A DNA stretch of 64,000 bases from Methanolobus bombayensis. GTDB taxonomy: Archaea > Halobacteriota > Methanosarcinia > Methanosarcinales > Methanosarcinaceae. Positions 18,653-30,216 of this stretch are shown one piece after another (within the stretch, counting starts at the first letter, position 1; each line of letters starts with the position of its first letter). Position numbers and translations under genes: made by a program. Below the pieces are notes generated by a model that searched no databases, was not told where the DNA came from, and saw nothing but the letters and a program-made list of their open reading frames with translations. The stretch lies in the NCBI RefSeq assembly GCF_017873415.1, contig NZ_JAGGKD010000006.1:62001-126000 (forward strand), given 5' to 3'.

Positions 18653-19740
18653 AGTGCGGCCACCGGGACTAGTATTGGAGTTACCTGCTGCTTTTCAATG
18701 ATCCTGTTAAAATCATCCTGGCTTGCAGGTTCCATACCCATGCTTCTAAGGCGTTTGATAACGCTCCTTGAGTCCCTGTCCCTTTCTTCAAGTTCCCTGT
18801 CATAGTTGACAACACCTTCAAGTGAGGAATCTGAGGAAATAATAGATGTGACCACATTTGCACCTGCATTCAGGCGGTGGACCATACCATCTATCCCTTC
18901 AAGGTCAAGGGATGCAGGTATGAGTTTGTCAGGGAACATCAGCCTGAGCACTGAGATTATCTTCAGTTCCGAAAGGCTGGATTCCTGTGACACCAGTTCA
19001 AGAGGTGTTCCCTCCTGTGGAACAAAGGTCATCACACGCACCATGTCAGGATTTCCTTTTTGCATTCCGCGAAGTGAGATTATGGTTGAATCAATGTCAT
19101 TTCCAACACCGGTAAGAATACCATCTTCAACACAATAACCGTTGTTCCTGGCAAATTCCCTGGCATGCTTTCTTTCTTCAAATGATTGTCCTACCCTCAG
19201 TTTCCGATAAAGTTCCTTATCGTGTGTTTCCTGATAGAGAGCAAGGAAATTTGCTCCGCTCTCATGGAGTCTGTTGAGAGTATTGTCATCCATGACTCCA
19301 GGGGATATCATTATTGGAAGTCCCGTTTCTTCCTTTACTGTTTTTACAACATCAATGAATCTTTCAGGATAATTGTGGAAGTACGGATCCTCTCCCATGG
19401 TAAGGTCAACCATGTGGATGCTTTCTTTTTTAATTGCCTGTGCAAGTCTACGGATCTCATCCAGGTCCAGACGATAACGCTGGATCTTATTGCATCTGTT
19501 GTAGTAACAGAAGGCGCAGTTATTCTTGCAGTAGGTAGAAAAATACACAAAACTGTAGAGGAAAACTCTGTTTCCAAAGAAGTGGTCCCTCACTTTTCTT
19601 GCAACATAGTGCAATTTCTGGATATCCTCTTCTTCATTCAGGGAAAGAAATTCTCTAAGGTTATCATCTGTGAGTTCAAGACCATTTATTATCTTTTCAG
19701 CAACTGTATCAAGTGCCTGGTAATCAGCATTCTTTATCAT
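18649..19740 (-). CDS. pylB: 3-methylornithine synthase PylB (radical SAM)
   Basis: First enzyme of pyrrolysine synthesis; a radical SAM lysine mutase giving 3R-methyl-D-ornithine. The cluster motif is CKNNCAFCYYNRCN (CxxxCxxC), about residue 71, in a TIM-barrel resembling biotin synthase. Downstream features include MVDLTMGEDPYFH and the SAM-contacting YQETHDKELYRKLR. 363 residues, family-sized. It is nine bases after pylS and overlaps pylC by four bases. Confidence 0.97.
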   Translation of the reverse strand: MIKNADYQALDTVAEKIINGLELTDDNLREFLSLNEEEDIQKLHYVARKVRDHFFGNRVFLYSFVYFSTYCKNNCAFCYYNRCNKIQRYRLDLDEIRRLAQAIKKESIHMVDLTMGEDPYFHNYPERFIDVVKTVKEETGLPIMISPGVMDDNTLNRLHESGANFLALYQETHDKELYRKLRVGQSFEERKHAREFARNNGYCVEDGILTGVGNDIDSTIISLRGMQKGNPDMVRVMTFVPQEGTPLELVSQESSLSELKIISVLRLMFPDKLIPASLDLEGIDGMVHRLNAGANVVTSIISSDSSLEGVVNYDRELEERDRDSRSVIKRLRSMGMEPASQDDFNRIIEKQQVTPILVPVAAL

Positions 19741-19749
19741 AATTACACC

Positions 19750-21871
<2,122 letters not shown>

Positions 21872-22516
21872 ATTAGCAACGAAGAAACGTTCAAGGAACT
21901 TTCAGATGCCATTGTCTCATGCAAAAAAGACGTTGTTGAGGCAGCTGTAGAAAAAGCAAGAGACGGGGGCATAGCACCTGCAGAGATCATCGAAAAAGGT
22001 CTTGCTGCAGGTATGAATGAGGTTGGTATTCTTTTTGAAAGAGGTAAACTCTTCTTGCCACATGTAATGATGGCGGCCGGTGCAATGGAAGCTGGTGTGG
22101 CACTTCTTGAAGCAGACCTTCCAAAAGACGCTGCAAGCAAGAAACTCGGTGTCATAGTCAACGGTACAGTTGAAGGAGATGTCCATGATATCGGTAAATC
22201 CATAGTTTCAACAATGCTGCAATCTTCCGGTTTTGAAGTTCACGATATTGGAAGAGATGTTCCACTTCAGGATTTCATTGACAAGATCAAGGAAACAAAT
22301 GCAAACATGGTTGGAATGTCAGCTTTAATGACAACCACATTACCTGGTCAGAAAGAGGTCATTGAGATGCTCAAGGAACAGGGCATGAGGGATGGCATAA
22401 AGGTCATGGTAGGCGGTGCTCCTGCAACACAGGCATGGGCCGAGAAGATCGGTGCTGACTGCTATGCAGAGAACGCAAGTGAAGCAGTGTCAAAAGCAAA
22501 GGAACTCCTGCTTTAA
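21872..22516 (+). CDS. mtbC: Dimethylamine corrinoid protein MtbC, copy 1 (apparent AUU start)
   Basis: Carries the methyl group from MtbB to MtbA on its cobalamin. Helical cap domain (~1-90) and B12-binding domain with GDVHDIGKSIVSTML, the DxHxxG cobalt-ligand motif, plus GMSALMTTTL and VGGAPATQAWAEKIGAD. Alignment with copy 2 (48791) places the start at ATT 21872 (ISNEETFKEL versus MSNEEMFKEL), six bases after GAGGAGGT. The frame has no ATG, GTG or TTG between the stop at 21857 and ATG 22013, which would remove 47 conserved residues. Length from ATT is 214 residues, identical to copy 2. Thirteen bases before mtbB. Confidence 0.85.
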   Translation: MSNEETFKELSDAIVSCKKDVVEAAVEKARDGGIAPAEIIEKGLAAGMNEVGILFERGKLFLPHVMMAAGAMEAGVALLEADLPKDAASKKLGVIVNGTVEGDVHDIGKSIVSTMLQSSGFEVHDIGRDVPLQDFIDKIKETNANMVGMSALMTTTLPGQKEVIEMLKEQGMRDGIKVMVGGAPATQAWAEKIGADCYAENASEAVSKAKELLL

Positions 22517-22529
22517 GTGAGGTATCATT

Positions 22530-23933
22530 ATGACAACAGAATATGCATTGAGAATGGGAGACGGAAAGAGAGTTTTCCTGACAAAAGAACAGATTATGGC
22601 TGATCTTGAGGAAGGTAGTGCAGATGCAGCTGATCTTGGAGGAATCCCTGCGCTTAGCGGAGATGAAATTGACAAACTGGCAGAGATATTAATGACACCT
22701 TCCAGAATGGTGGGAGTGGAACCAGGTAAGGAAGTCCCTGTAACCCATGATATCGGAACCATCAGAATAGATGGTGACCAGGGTAACAGTGGTGTTGGTA
22801 TACCATCCAGCAGGCTGATAGGCTCAATGATGCACGAAAGAGCATTCGGTGCGGATACAATGGAACTTGGTCATATAGACTACAGTTTCAAGCCCGTGAA
22901 ACCTGTCATTGCACAGGAAATGCAGACAATGGAGGTCTGCCAGCAGAATATGATAGTTCCACTTCTTTACGGTGCAATGCCAAATATGGGTCTTTACTAC
23001 ACACCTGATGGTCCTTTTGAGAATCCGGGTGACCTCATGAAAGCTTTCAAGATCAAGGAAGCTCAGGAATCCATGGAACACGCAGCTGACCATCTTACCA
23101 GGGATACTGTATGGATCATGCAGAGACTGATGGCATCAGGAGCTGACGGTGTCAACTTTGATACTATCGGTGCTGCCGGTGATGGTGATATGTTTGCATC
23201 ACTACATGCCATAGAAGCTCTGAGAAAGCAGTTCCCTGATATCTATATCGAGGCAGGTATGGCAGGAGAGCTTTTGCTTGGACTTCATGGTGAAATGGAA
23301 TATGACGGCACGGTACTTGCAGGTCTGTGGCCACACCAGCAGGCTCCACTTGCAGCAAAGGCCGGTGCAAACGTTTTCGGACCTGTTGTTAACACAAACA
23401 CCAGCAAGACATCACCATGGAATCTGGGAAGAGCTGTAACCTTCGTAAAAGCAGCTGTTAAGGATTCACCAATTCCCTGTCACGTTAATATGGGAATGGG
23501 TGTAGGCGGTATCCCGATGTTCGAGACCCCAACTATTGATGCCGTTTCAAGGGCCAGTAAGGCGATGGTTGAGATTGCTGGCGTGGATGGTATATAGATA
23601 GGGGTCGGCGACCCGATGGGTATGCCGATCTCCCACATAATGACCTCCGGAATGAGCGGAATAAGAGCTGCCGGTGACCTTGTTGCCAGGATGCAGCTTT
23701 CAAAGAACATGCGCATTGCTGATGCAAAGGACTATGTTGCAAAGAAACTGGGAGTTTCAACCCCTGACCTCAGCGATGAATATGTGATGAGGGAACTGAG
23801 AGAAGAACTCGGTATCGGTGTTATAACTTCAGTTGCAGGTGCTCCAAAAGGAATTGCAGCTAAGATGAATATCGAAAAACTTCTGGACATTAAGATCAAC
23901 TGCTGTGAGAAATTCAGGGATCAGGTTGAGTAA
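22530..23933 (+). CDS. mtbB: Dimethylamine:corrinoid methyltransferase MtbB, copy 1 (pyrrolysine 356)
   Basis: Transfers a methyl group from dimethylamine to MtbC. The frame is interrupted only by TAG at 23595-23597, codon 356, where MtbB of Methanosarcina has pyrrolysine; reading through gives 467 residues, the family length. Flanking protein sequence is VEIAGVDGI[18 protein letters not shown]. A GGGTC/GACCC hairpin starts five bases after the TAG. It is preceded by mtbC and followed by a strong hairpin and a permease. It is closely similar to copy 2 at 49449-50849, with many silent differences except around the TAG. Confidence 0.97.
23595..23614 (+). promoter_or_regulatory. Pyl codon and downstream hairpin in mtbB copy 1
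   Basis: TAG at 23595-23597 followed by a stem GGGTC (23602-23606) / GACCC (23610-23614) with loop GGC. The 74 bases from 23589 to 23662 are identical in copy 2 (50505-50578) while the flanks differ at silent positions. This suggests constraint on the RNA beyond the protein. Confidence 0.55.
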
Positions 23934-23983
23934 AAAATCACTTTCATAGTGACCTGACCATTGGTGGGTTCCTGAAGTGACAA

Positions 23984-24022
23984 TGACATCTCTGTTTCCT
24001 TTTTGGGAAATCAGAGATGTCA
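23984..24022 (+). terminator. Hairpin between mtbB copy 1 and the permease gene
   Basis: Perfect 11-bp stem TGACATCTCTG / CAGAGATGTCA with an inner TTTCC/GGAAA extension. There is no T tract, so it may be a partial terminator or an mRNA-stabilising 3' end for the mtbCB message. Confidence 0.6.
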
Positions 24023-24052
24023 GGTAATATTTAAATTAGGGGTGATTAAGAA

Positions 24053-25540
24053 ATGGAAGAAAAAGGAGAAGGAATAGACTGGCATCATGCAGAACAATGT
24101 TCCAAAGTTGTATGTGAGACCGGTGAGGAGAGTGGACTTGAGCGTTCCATCGACTGGAAACAGGGTCTTGCGATTGCTGTGGGTGTACCTTTGTTGATCC
24201 TGCCGTCAATTGGATACTTTGCAGGCTGGCTGTGGTCGGCTGCTATAATTGTATGGGGTCTTTCCGTATTCCAGGGATTCATGCAGAATCTGGCATATGG
24301 TGAACTAGCAACAACTTTCCCGAAGGCATCCGGGCTACCTGGATTCGCACAGAATGTTTTCAAAACGCGTGATTATAAGGGAAAATATGACAAAAGTAAG
24401 CTTATAGGTGGATTCAGTGCATGGAGTTACTGGTTTGCCTGGAATCCGGTACTTGCTATCTTTGCAATTCTTGTAGGTTTTTATCTGCATAGCCTGTTCC
24501 CTTCGCTTGCAGCTACTTTCAGTGAATATCAGCTTTCACTGGCTGCAGGTATTGTTATATTCGGAGGTCTTATACTTATTAACTACCGCGGTGTATCAAG
24601 TGGTGCGCTTGTAGGTTACATACTTGCAGCACTTGCATTTGTACCGTTGATCATAATTGCACTTGCACCATATGTAACAGGTGATTTCGTGCTTGCAAAT
24701 ATCACAAGCAGCTGGCTACCGACAGAATGGGTATGGGATCTGAACAGTATTCTCATATTGCTGGGTATTTTCGCAATGGCACAATGGAGTGCCTGTGCAT
24801 GGGAAACTGCAGCTATCTATGGACCTGAATACAAGAACCCCGGAAGTGATGTTCCAAAGGCACTTTTCACATGTGGTGCTATCTGTCTTCTGGCATATGT
24901 GATTGTACAAACAACAGTTACAGGTGTACTTGGTATTGATGGCATTGCCAATGCACCGATAGATCCTATGCTTCCTGTTGCACAGGCATCTCTTGGTGAC
25001 ATCGGTTCCACAATTGCTATTGTTATGCTCATTGCTGCAATGGTCCTTATCATTCAGACAGCTTACCTTGGTTCTGCAAGGGCAATGCATTCAATGGCTG
25101 TTGAAGGAAATCTTCCAAGGGCCTTCGGTAAGGTAAATTCACATGGAACACCAGTACTTGCAATGGTAGTTATAGGTATTTTCAACCTGGCACTCATCTC
25201 AATGGGTACCCCGACAGCTATCCTTGCAGCATCAGCTATAGGATATGTCTGTGCAAACGGTATCAGTCTCTTTGCATATGTAAAGGCAAAAGCTGATCCA
25301 CATCTTGCAGGTCTTGACAGGCCTTTTAAGGCACCAACCGGCTGGAAGAATGTTGCACTCATGTTTGGTCTTTTTAACATTCCTCTCTGTCTGATAGGTA
25401 TAATCTACCTCAACAGTATCGAAGGCAGCTGGTTCTCCACAGGTGTCGGAATACTTGTATTGGGTCTGTATATACCAATGTGGTATTACTCACAGCATGA
25501 GAACCATGTTGCAAAAAGAGCCGAACCGCAAATAACCTGA
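24053..25540 (+). CDS. APC-family permease, probable methylamine uptake
   Basis: A 495-residue transporter with about twelve membrane segments of the amino acid-polyamine-organocation superfamily. The first ~35 residues are a charged cytoplasmic tail (MEEKGEGIDWHHAEQC). The unwound helix-1 region is LAIAVGVPLLILPSIGYFAG, and later segments include WSACAWETAAIYGPEYKNPGSDVPKAL. It follows mtbC-mtbB in the same direction after a hairpin, and related permeases accompany mtb/mtm genes in Methanosarcina, so dimethylamine or monomethylamine uptake is the likely role. Substrate is inferred only from context. Confidence 0.8.
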   Translation: MEEKGEGIDWHHAEQCSKVVCETGEESGLERSIDWKQGLAIAVGVPLLILPSIGYFAGWLWSAAIIVWGLSVFQGFMQNLAYGELATTFPKASGLPGFAQNVFKTRDYKGKYDKSKLIGGFSAWSYWFAWNPVLAIFAILVGFYLHSLFPSLAATFSEYQLSLAAGIVIFGGLILINYRGVSSGALVGYILAALAFVPLIIIALAPYVTGDFVLANITSSWLPTEWVWDLNSILILLGIFAMAQWSACAWETAAIYGPEYKNPGSDVPKALFTCGAICLLAYVIVQTTVTGVLGIDGIANAPIDPMLPVAQASLGDIGSTIAIVMLIAAMVLIIQTAYLGSARAMHSMAVEGNLPRAFGKVNSHGTPVLAMVVIGIFNLALISMGTPTAILAASAIGYVCANGISLFAYVKAKADPHLAGLDRPFKAPTGWKNVALMFGLFNIPLCLIGIIYLNSIEGSWFSTGVGILVLGLYIPMWYYSQHENHVAKRAEPQIT

Positions 25541-25778
25541 AATAAAAAATGCTGCAATGAGTATTGAAAGACAATGCTCATTGTAACAATTATTTTTCTT
25601 TACCGCATAACCTCCAATTATGCAGGAAACCTTTTATCCGGTAGTTTGTAAGAAAATACTGCCAGCTACCGGAGACTTTTTTGGTTGTGACGATCATTCT
25701 ATATTGCAGTATAACTCATATGAAGAGTTGTAAGTTTAAATAGAATTTATTGCTTTAAAATTGGAATGGAGTTGAAAA

Positions 25779-26594
25779 ATGCCATTTTTGTATTTGATAT
25801 CCTGTCGCATGTTCGAAGATGAACTCGTTCATATATTCGAGGAAGAAGATGAAAATACCCGCTTTGTATTAATCGAGAATGAGAATACCGAAGGGATTGA
25901 AAAGAAACTGAATGAAGTATCCATTGAATATGAAAAAACATCTATTGAGGATCTGCCTTCAACTGTTGTCCGTAATGTTGAAAATTCCGGGAACTTTGTA
26001 GTTATTCTTCATCTTCTTGAGTTTGCGCTGGATGGAGAACCTCAACTTCTTAAAGAGAAAGTCTATAAATCCATCGAAAAGAATGGTGAATTATTTGATG
26101 GCATACTCGTCTTTTATGGTCTCTGTGGAAATGTTTTAGGTTCACTGGAAAAGGATTTTGCCTATCTGGAAATTCCGGTGAACATACTAAAGGATGCAAA
26201 TGGCGAGATAGTAGACGATTGTATCTGTGCGGCCTTTGAGAACAGGGGTGCTTATGTTGAGGCTGTAAAAGGTGAAAAAAGAGGTGAAGGTACATATTTC
26301 CTTACACCAATGCAGGCAGCGAACTGGAGGGAGATGCTTGTGCTTGCTAAATTAACCCCGGATCCCAATGATAACGAAATGATAAAACTTGTTTTTGAAT
26401 ACTCAGGCTATAAAAATGTGGCAAAAGTGAATACAGGACTATGTTATGAAAAAGATTTTGATAGAACTGTAGATGAATTTGCCTCTCTTTTTGGTTTTGA
26501 AAAACTGTCATTTGCAGGTTCTACAAAAGTAACGGATAGCTCGTATGCTTCTATTAAGAAAAAAATCATTCAAAATGGTCAGGATAACATTTAA
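25779..26594 (+). CDS. DUF1638 domain protein of a methylamine cluster
   Basis: A soluble 271-residue protein with the DUF1638 pattern: short beta-strand start (MPFLYLISCRMFEDEL), then GILVFYGLCGNVLGSL, and the cysteine-containing phrase IVDDCICAAFENRGAYVEAVKG. DUF1638 genes frequently sit beside corrinoid methyltransferases of the MttB/MtmB type, but I know of no proven function. GGAG nine bases before the ATG supports the start. It follows the permease by 238 bases and is convergent with the DUF1724 regulator. A role in corrinoid-protein assembly or reactivation is possible; this is inference. Confidence 0.8.
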   Translation: MPFLYLISCRMFEDELVHIFEEEDENTRFVLIENENTEGIEKKLNEVSIEYEKTSIEDLPSTVVRNVENSGNFVVILHLLEFALDGEPQLLKEKVYKSIEKNGELFDGILVFYGLCGNVLGSLEKDFAYLEIPVNILKDANGEIVDDCICAAFENRGAYVEAVKGEKRGEGTYFLTPMQAANWREMLVLAKLTPDPNDNEMIKLVFEYSGYKNVAKVNTGLCYEKDFDRTVDEFASLFGFEKLSFAGSTKVTDSSYASIKKKIIQNGQDNI

Positions 26595-26615
26595 TGATGT
26601 TTATTTCAAATACAT

Positions 26616-27395
26616 TCATTCAATTTTCTCTGCTCTTTCCTTAAAATGGGCGAACAGTTCTTCACTCCATTGGAGTGCTTTGCTGTCAAAGCTCATAAGG
26701 ATGGTATGGTCATATTGTTCCTGGTTATTAAAGAAACAAAGGAAAAGGAACCTATCTGTAGTAACCAATGTTGCAAGACCTGTCATTTCATCTGAAACGA
26801 ACAGTTCTGTATTTTCATAATCAATGAACTTTTTCATCTCTTCAGCATAATCTGCCTGCATTCTTTCATGGACCGGATTGGTTGTAACAAGAGATACATG
26901 AATTCCCTTTTCTGCAAGGTTGGAATAAATAGCAGGATATTCAGGATGGAAATAAGCATTAAAAGCCATAACGTAATTTGATTTGTGTATGTTTTCTGTG
27001 AACTCCTTGGGGAATTCAAACAGGTAATTGAGATCGGGTTCAATAATAACACAGTTTCCCAGTTCACCGAATCTCTTCATTATGAATTCAGGAATACCGT
27101 TGAGGTCACGATTCAACCAGTACTTTCTATTCTCTTCAAAGACCTCTACAGCATTCAGAAGAGGTATCATGTTAGCCACCAATACTTTCCCCATATTGGT
27201 CAGGATATAGTAATCTCCATTCTGGATAACAAGACCATGTTCCTTTAGTTTCTTGATCTGGGGTATAAGGGCAGTGGAAGTAACGTTGAGACTGGTTTTT
27301 ATCTCATCACGACTTTTTTCCCCTTCCATCAGAAGTAGTAGAACATTTTTTCTTTTTTCAGAGTTGAGAATTATATCTACTAAAGAAGCTTTCAT
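26616..27395 (-). CDS. Winged-helix regulator with DUF1724 (methyltransferase-specific regulator family)
   Basis: A 259-residue transcription factor. Residues ~1-80 form an ArsR-like winged helix (EKRKNVLLLLMEGEKSRDEIKTSLNV, then LIPQIKKLKEHGLVIQNGDYYILT). The C-terminal ~165 residues are DUF1724. This architecture is that of the Msr/Mreg proteins that control methanol and methylamine methyltransferase operons in Methanosarcina. Its position between the dimethylamine and monomethylamine operons makes it the likely regulator of one or both, perhaps through the shared palindrome at 21679 and 30016. The sensed signal is unknown. Confidence 0.85.
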   Translation of the reverse strand: MKASLVDIILNSEKRKNVLLLLMEGEKSRDEIKTSLNVTSTALIPQIKKLKEHGLVIQNGDYYILTNMGKVLVANMIPLLNAVEVFEENRKYWLNRDLNGIPEFIMKRFGELGNCVIIEPDLNYLFEFPKEFTENIHKSNYVMAFNAYFHPEYPAIYSNLAEKGIHVSLVTTNPVHERMQADYAEEMKKFIDYENTELFVSDEMTGLATLVTTDRFLFLCFFNNQEQYDHTILMSFDSKALQWSEELFAHFKERAEKIE

Positions 27396-27464
27396 TCATA
27401 TCAACTGTTTGATTTTATTATTAATATTATGACTTTACTACATCTATTATCCGATTATGGGCTT

Positions 27465-27878
27465 CTATTGCAGATCTTTCTCCATTTTATGTCTGTAAAG
27501 TGCCATTTCTATATTGCTGTGAAGGTCATCTGCTTTGAAAGGCTTAACAATATATCCGTAAGGTTTTGTTTTCTTTGCTTTTTCAAGGACTTCGTCATCG
27601 GAATATGCTGTAAGATAAATAATAGGAATGTCATAATTCTCTCTGATCTTCTCAGCGGTATCAACCCCATCCATGTCCCCTTTAAGCCTTACATCCATTA
27701 ATACGAGGTCCGGGAAGGTAATATCTGCCATTTTAATAGCTTCTTTCCCGGTTGCAACTATAGCAGGTACAGTATATCCAAAACTCTTTAATTTCTTTTT
27801 TATATTGAGACCAATAATACTTTCGTCTTCAACAACTAATATTTTTGTATCGTCCATGAGTTCACCTGAAAATTTCAT
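27465..27878 (-). CDS. Stand-alone response regulator receiver
   Basis: A 137-residue single-domain CheY-like receiver with the acidic pair near EDES, phospho-acceptor Asp in PDLVLMDVRLKGDMDG, the conserved Thr/Ser in YLTAYSDDE and Lys in GYIVKPFKADD. There is no output domain, so it must act through a partner. Its start overlaps the kinase stop by four bases (ATGA), showing translational coupling. The stop is TAG, five codons before a TAA. Confidence 0.93.
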   Translation of the reverse strand: MKFSGELMDDTKILVVEDESIIGLNIKKKLKSFGYTVPAIVATGKEAIKMADITFPDLVLMDVRLKGDMDGVDTAEKIRENYDIPIIYLTAYSDDEVLEKAKKTKPYGYIVKPFKADDLHSNIEMALYRHKMEKDLQ

Positions 27879-29917
27879 TGTAAAATTATCTTGAATTTGG
27901 TTCCTTTACTTCTATCAAGTTCAATAGTACCATCTATCTGGTCTGTAAGGGTGGTGACTAACTGTAGTCCCAGAGATTCTGTTTCCCGGAAATTGATGTT
28001 TTCAGGGAAACCGGCACCATTGTCTCCGACAAGCAATTTCAACTTTCTGTCTTCAAGACTTAGGTTCACATATATTTCCCCTTCTTCACCTGGTTCAAAT
28101 GCATGTTTGAATGAATTAGAAACAATTTCATTTACTATCATTCCAAGAGGAATAGCCGTATCCATATCAAGGAAAATTTGATCAACATTCATTTTAATTT
28201 TAATTTGATCTTTGTTTATCGCATATGAATATAACAGCTCGTTGACAAGCTTCATAAGATAATCAGAAAAATCGATACTTTCCATGTCCTTTGACCTGTA
28301 GAGTTCCTCATGGACAAGGGCCATGGATATCACACGATTCTGGCTTTCCTTGAAAGCTTCAACAACTTCTTCACTCTCAAATTTATCAGATTCAAGATCC
28401 AGCAGGCTTGAAATTACCTGGAGATTATTTTTTATACGATGGTGTATCTCCTTTTTACGTATCTCTTCTATCTTTTCACGCTCATCTATCATCCTGGACA
28501 GTGTTTCTCTTGTTTTTTCAATCCCTTCGGTAAGTATAAGGAAATCACCTTCTCCATAAACCTGTACTTTTCTTGAGAAATCATTCTTTTGTACCGCAGT
28601 AAGCACCTGGCTCAAGTCCTTGATTATAGTTTCAAGCATCTCAGCAAAGCTATCTAATGTGTTTGCAAGTTGTTTGAACTCTCCCTTAACATTCAGATGG
28701 GATCTTTCACTGAGTTTACCCATAGCAAGTGCATTTGTAAGCCTTATGGTATCACGTATTGGTGTTATAACGGCATCCAGGATCTCATTGAGACCCATTG
28801 GTATTTCCTTAAAATCGATCTCAACATCTGTTTCAGCTCTTGAATCAAGTTTTCCTCTGACCGCATCCTTTGATATACTCTTAAAATCACTAACTATTTC
28901 CTTAATAGGTCTTGTAAAGGACAGTGCTATCAGATATGAGATACCGGCCATAAAAAATATGGCTACAAAGGATATCTGCAGAAGTTTGTTACTAAGGGTA
29001 TAAACACCTGCAAGCATCTCATCCTTTGGAATTACCAGAACGAAAGAATAATTACCTGTCCTTATAGGTTCATAGAACATTACTGCTTCTTCGCCAGTGT
29101 CCGGGTCAATGATTTCCACATGACCACTTTTCCCTTCTTTTATCTCATCAGCTGCTTTTGATACTTCTTCAATTTCAAGATCATAAAGTGTATTTTCCCC
29201 TATCCAGTCCTTGTTGGTTGGATGCGAAACAAAGATACCGGTATTGCCGGTCATAAATGCATAACCTGTATCGAATGCCTTTACTTCACTTATCTCCTCA
29301 TCAAGGTAATTAAGGGAAACATCCACTCCTCCAATACCGATAAATTCCCCATCCTTCATGATAGGAGTAACATAGCTCACAATGAATACTCCTTCGTAGT
29401 AATAAGGCTCAGTTATTACTTCTTTTTCTGTTTTTTTGGGCAACTGGTAGTAATCCAGTATATCATAATTCAAAAGAGGGTGTAGCATGATAGGTCCGTC
29501 GATCTTGTTCCAGTAGGGAATGAACCTTCCAGTGGCATCATGTCCCTGGGAATTAACATATAACTCATCATTTCCGTCAAAGGCATTTGGTTCATAAGCT
29601 ACATAGGTTCCTAGTAAATGAGGATGTTCTACCAGCAGGTTGTAAAGCATTTTGTTTGCTTCATCCCTGCTCATAGAATCGTAGCTACCCATGCTCACAG
29701 CTATGGTTTCGGCGATAGCACGATTTGCTTCCATATCACCATTGAAGTCATTGGCATAATTTCTTGCCATTTCTATGGACTGTTTGTAGGCAAGTTCCTC
29801 TTCCTGTGTAGTTACAGTGGAAATGGTCATTGCAGTACTTACTGCAAGCACAAGTAAAGTTCCTGCAACTATGTACAGAATAAGTTTAAATTTGAGTGAC
29901 GTTTCTCCCAATTTCAT
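27875..29917 (-). CDS. Sensor histidine kinase with extracellular Cache domain
   Basis: A 680-residue membrane kinase. Helix 1 at ~10-30, an extracytoplasmic dCache region (~35-300, with ATGRFIPYWN and GIGGVDVSLNYLDEEI), helix 2 at ~310-335, a HAMP-like linker, a second linker region, then a HisKA_2-type phospho-acceptor (KKEIHHRIKNNLQVISSLLD, His about residue 505) and HATPase (NEIVSNSFKHAFEPGEEG, GDNGAGFPENI). Cache domains often bind small ligands such as amines or carboxylates, so sensing of an external methylated compound is plausible but not shown. It is cotranscribed with the receiver and divergent from mtmC copy 1. Confidence 0.92.
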   Translation of the reverse strand: MKLGETSLKFKLILYIVAGTLLVLAVSTAMTISTVTTQEEELAYKQSIEMARNYANDFNGDMEANRAIAETIAVSMGSYDSMSRDEANKMLYNLLVEHPHLLGTYVAYEPNAFDGNDELYVNSQGHDATGRFIPYWNKIDGPIMLHPLLNYDILDYYQLPKKTEKEVITEPYYYEGVFIVSYVTPIMKDGEFIGIGGVDVSLNYLDEEISEVKAFDTGYAFMTGNTGIFVSHPTNKDWIGENTLYDLEIEEVSKAADEIKEGKSGHVEIIDPDTGEEAVMFYEPIRTGNYSFVLVIPKDEMLAGVYTLSNKLLQISFVAIFFMAGISYLIALSFTRPIKEIVSDFKSISKDAVRGKLDSRAETDVEIDFKEIPMGLNEILDAVITPIRDTIRLTNALAMGKLSERSHLNVKGEFKQLANTLDSFAEMLETIIKDLSQVLTAVQKNDFSRKVQVYGEGDFLILTEGIEKTRETLSRMIDEREKIEEIRKKEIHHRIKNNLQVISSLLDLESDKFESEEVVEAFKESQNRVISMALVHEELYRSKDMESIDFSDYLMKLVNELLYSYAINKDQIKIKMNVDQIFLDMDTAIPLGMIVNEIVSNSFKHAFEPGEEGEIYVNLSLEDRKLKLLVGDNGAGFPENINFRETESLGLQLVTTLTDQIDGTIELDRSKGTKFKIILQ

Positions 29918-30015
29918 TTTAGAACCTGGAATATTTCTACGTTAAATTTGTCCGACATTTTTTCAGTTATAATAATAGATAAAATCATTCCAGTTTATAA
30001 TACACGCAAGTTAAA

Positions 30016-30034
30016 ATTACAACGCTGTTAAAAT
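30016..30034. promoter_or_regulatory. Degenerate operator copy upstream of mtmCB copy 1
   Basis: ATTACAACGCTGTTAAAAT matches the perfect palindrome at 21679-21697 in its whole left arm and part of the right. It is followed at 30118-30134 by TGAGTTTATGATTTATA, nearly identical to the element before mtbC copy 1. Confidence 0.45.
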
Positions 30035-30216
30035 ACTATAATACCATTGCAATCATTAAATTTGCAGTCAATCTTTCTCTGTATTTATCAAATTCACTAT
30101 CAATAGACATGTTTTACTGAGTTTATGATTTATATCATTTTTCCTATCAGGTACATATATTCTTTATTCTCTCGATTTTTAAAAAAAGTGAGTAAAGATT
30201 AATCAGGAGGCTAAAT

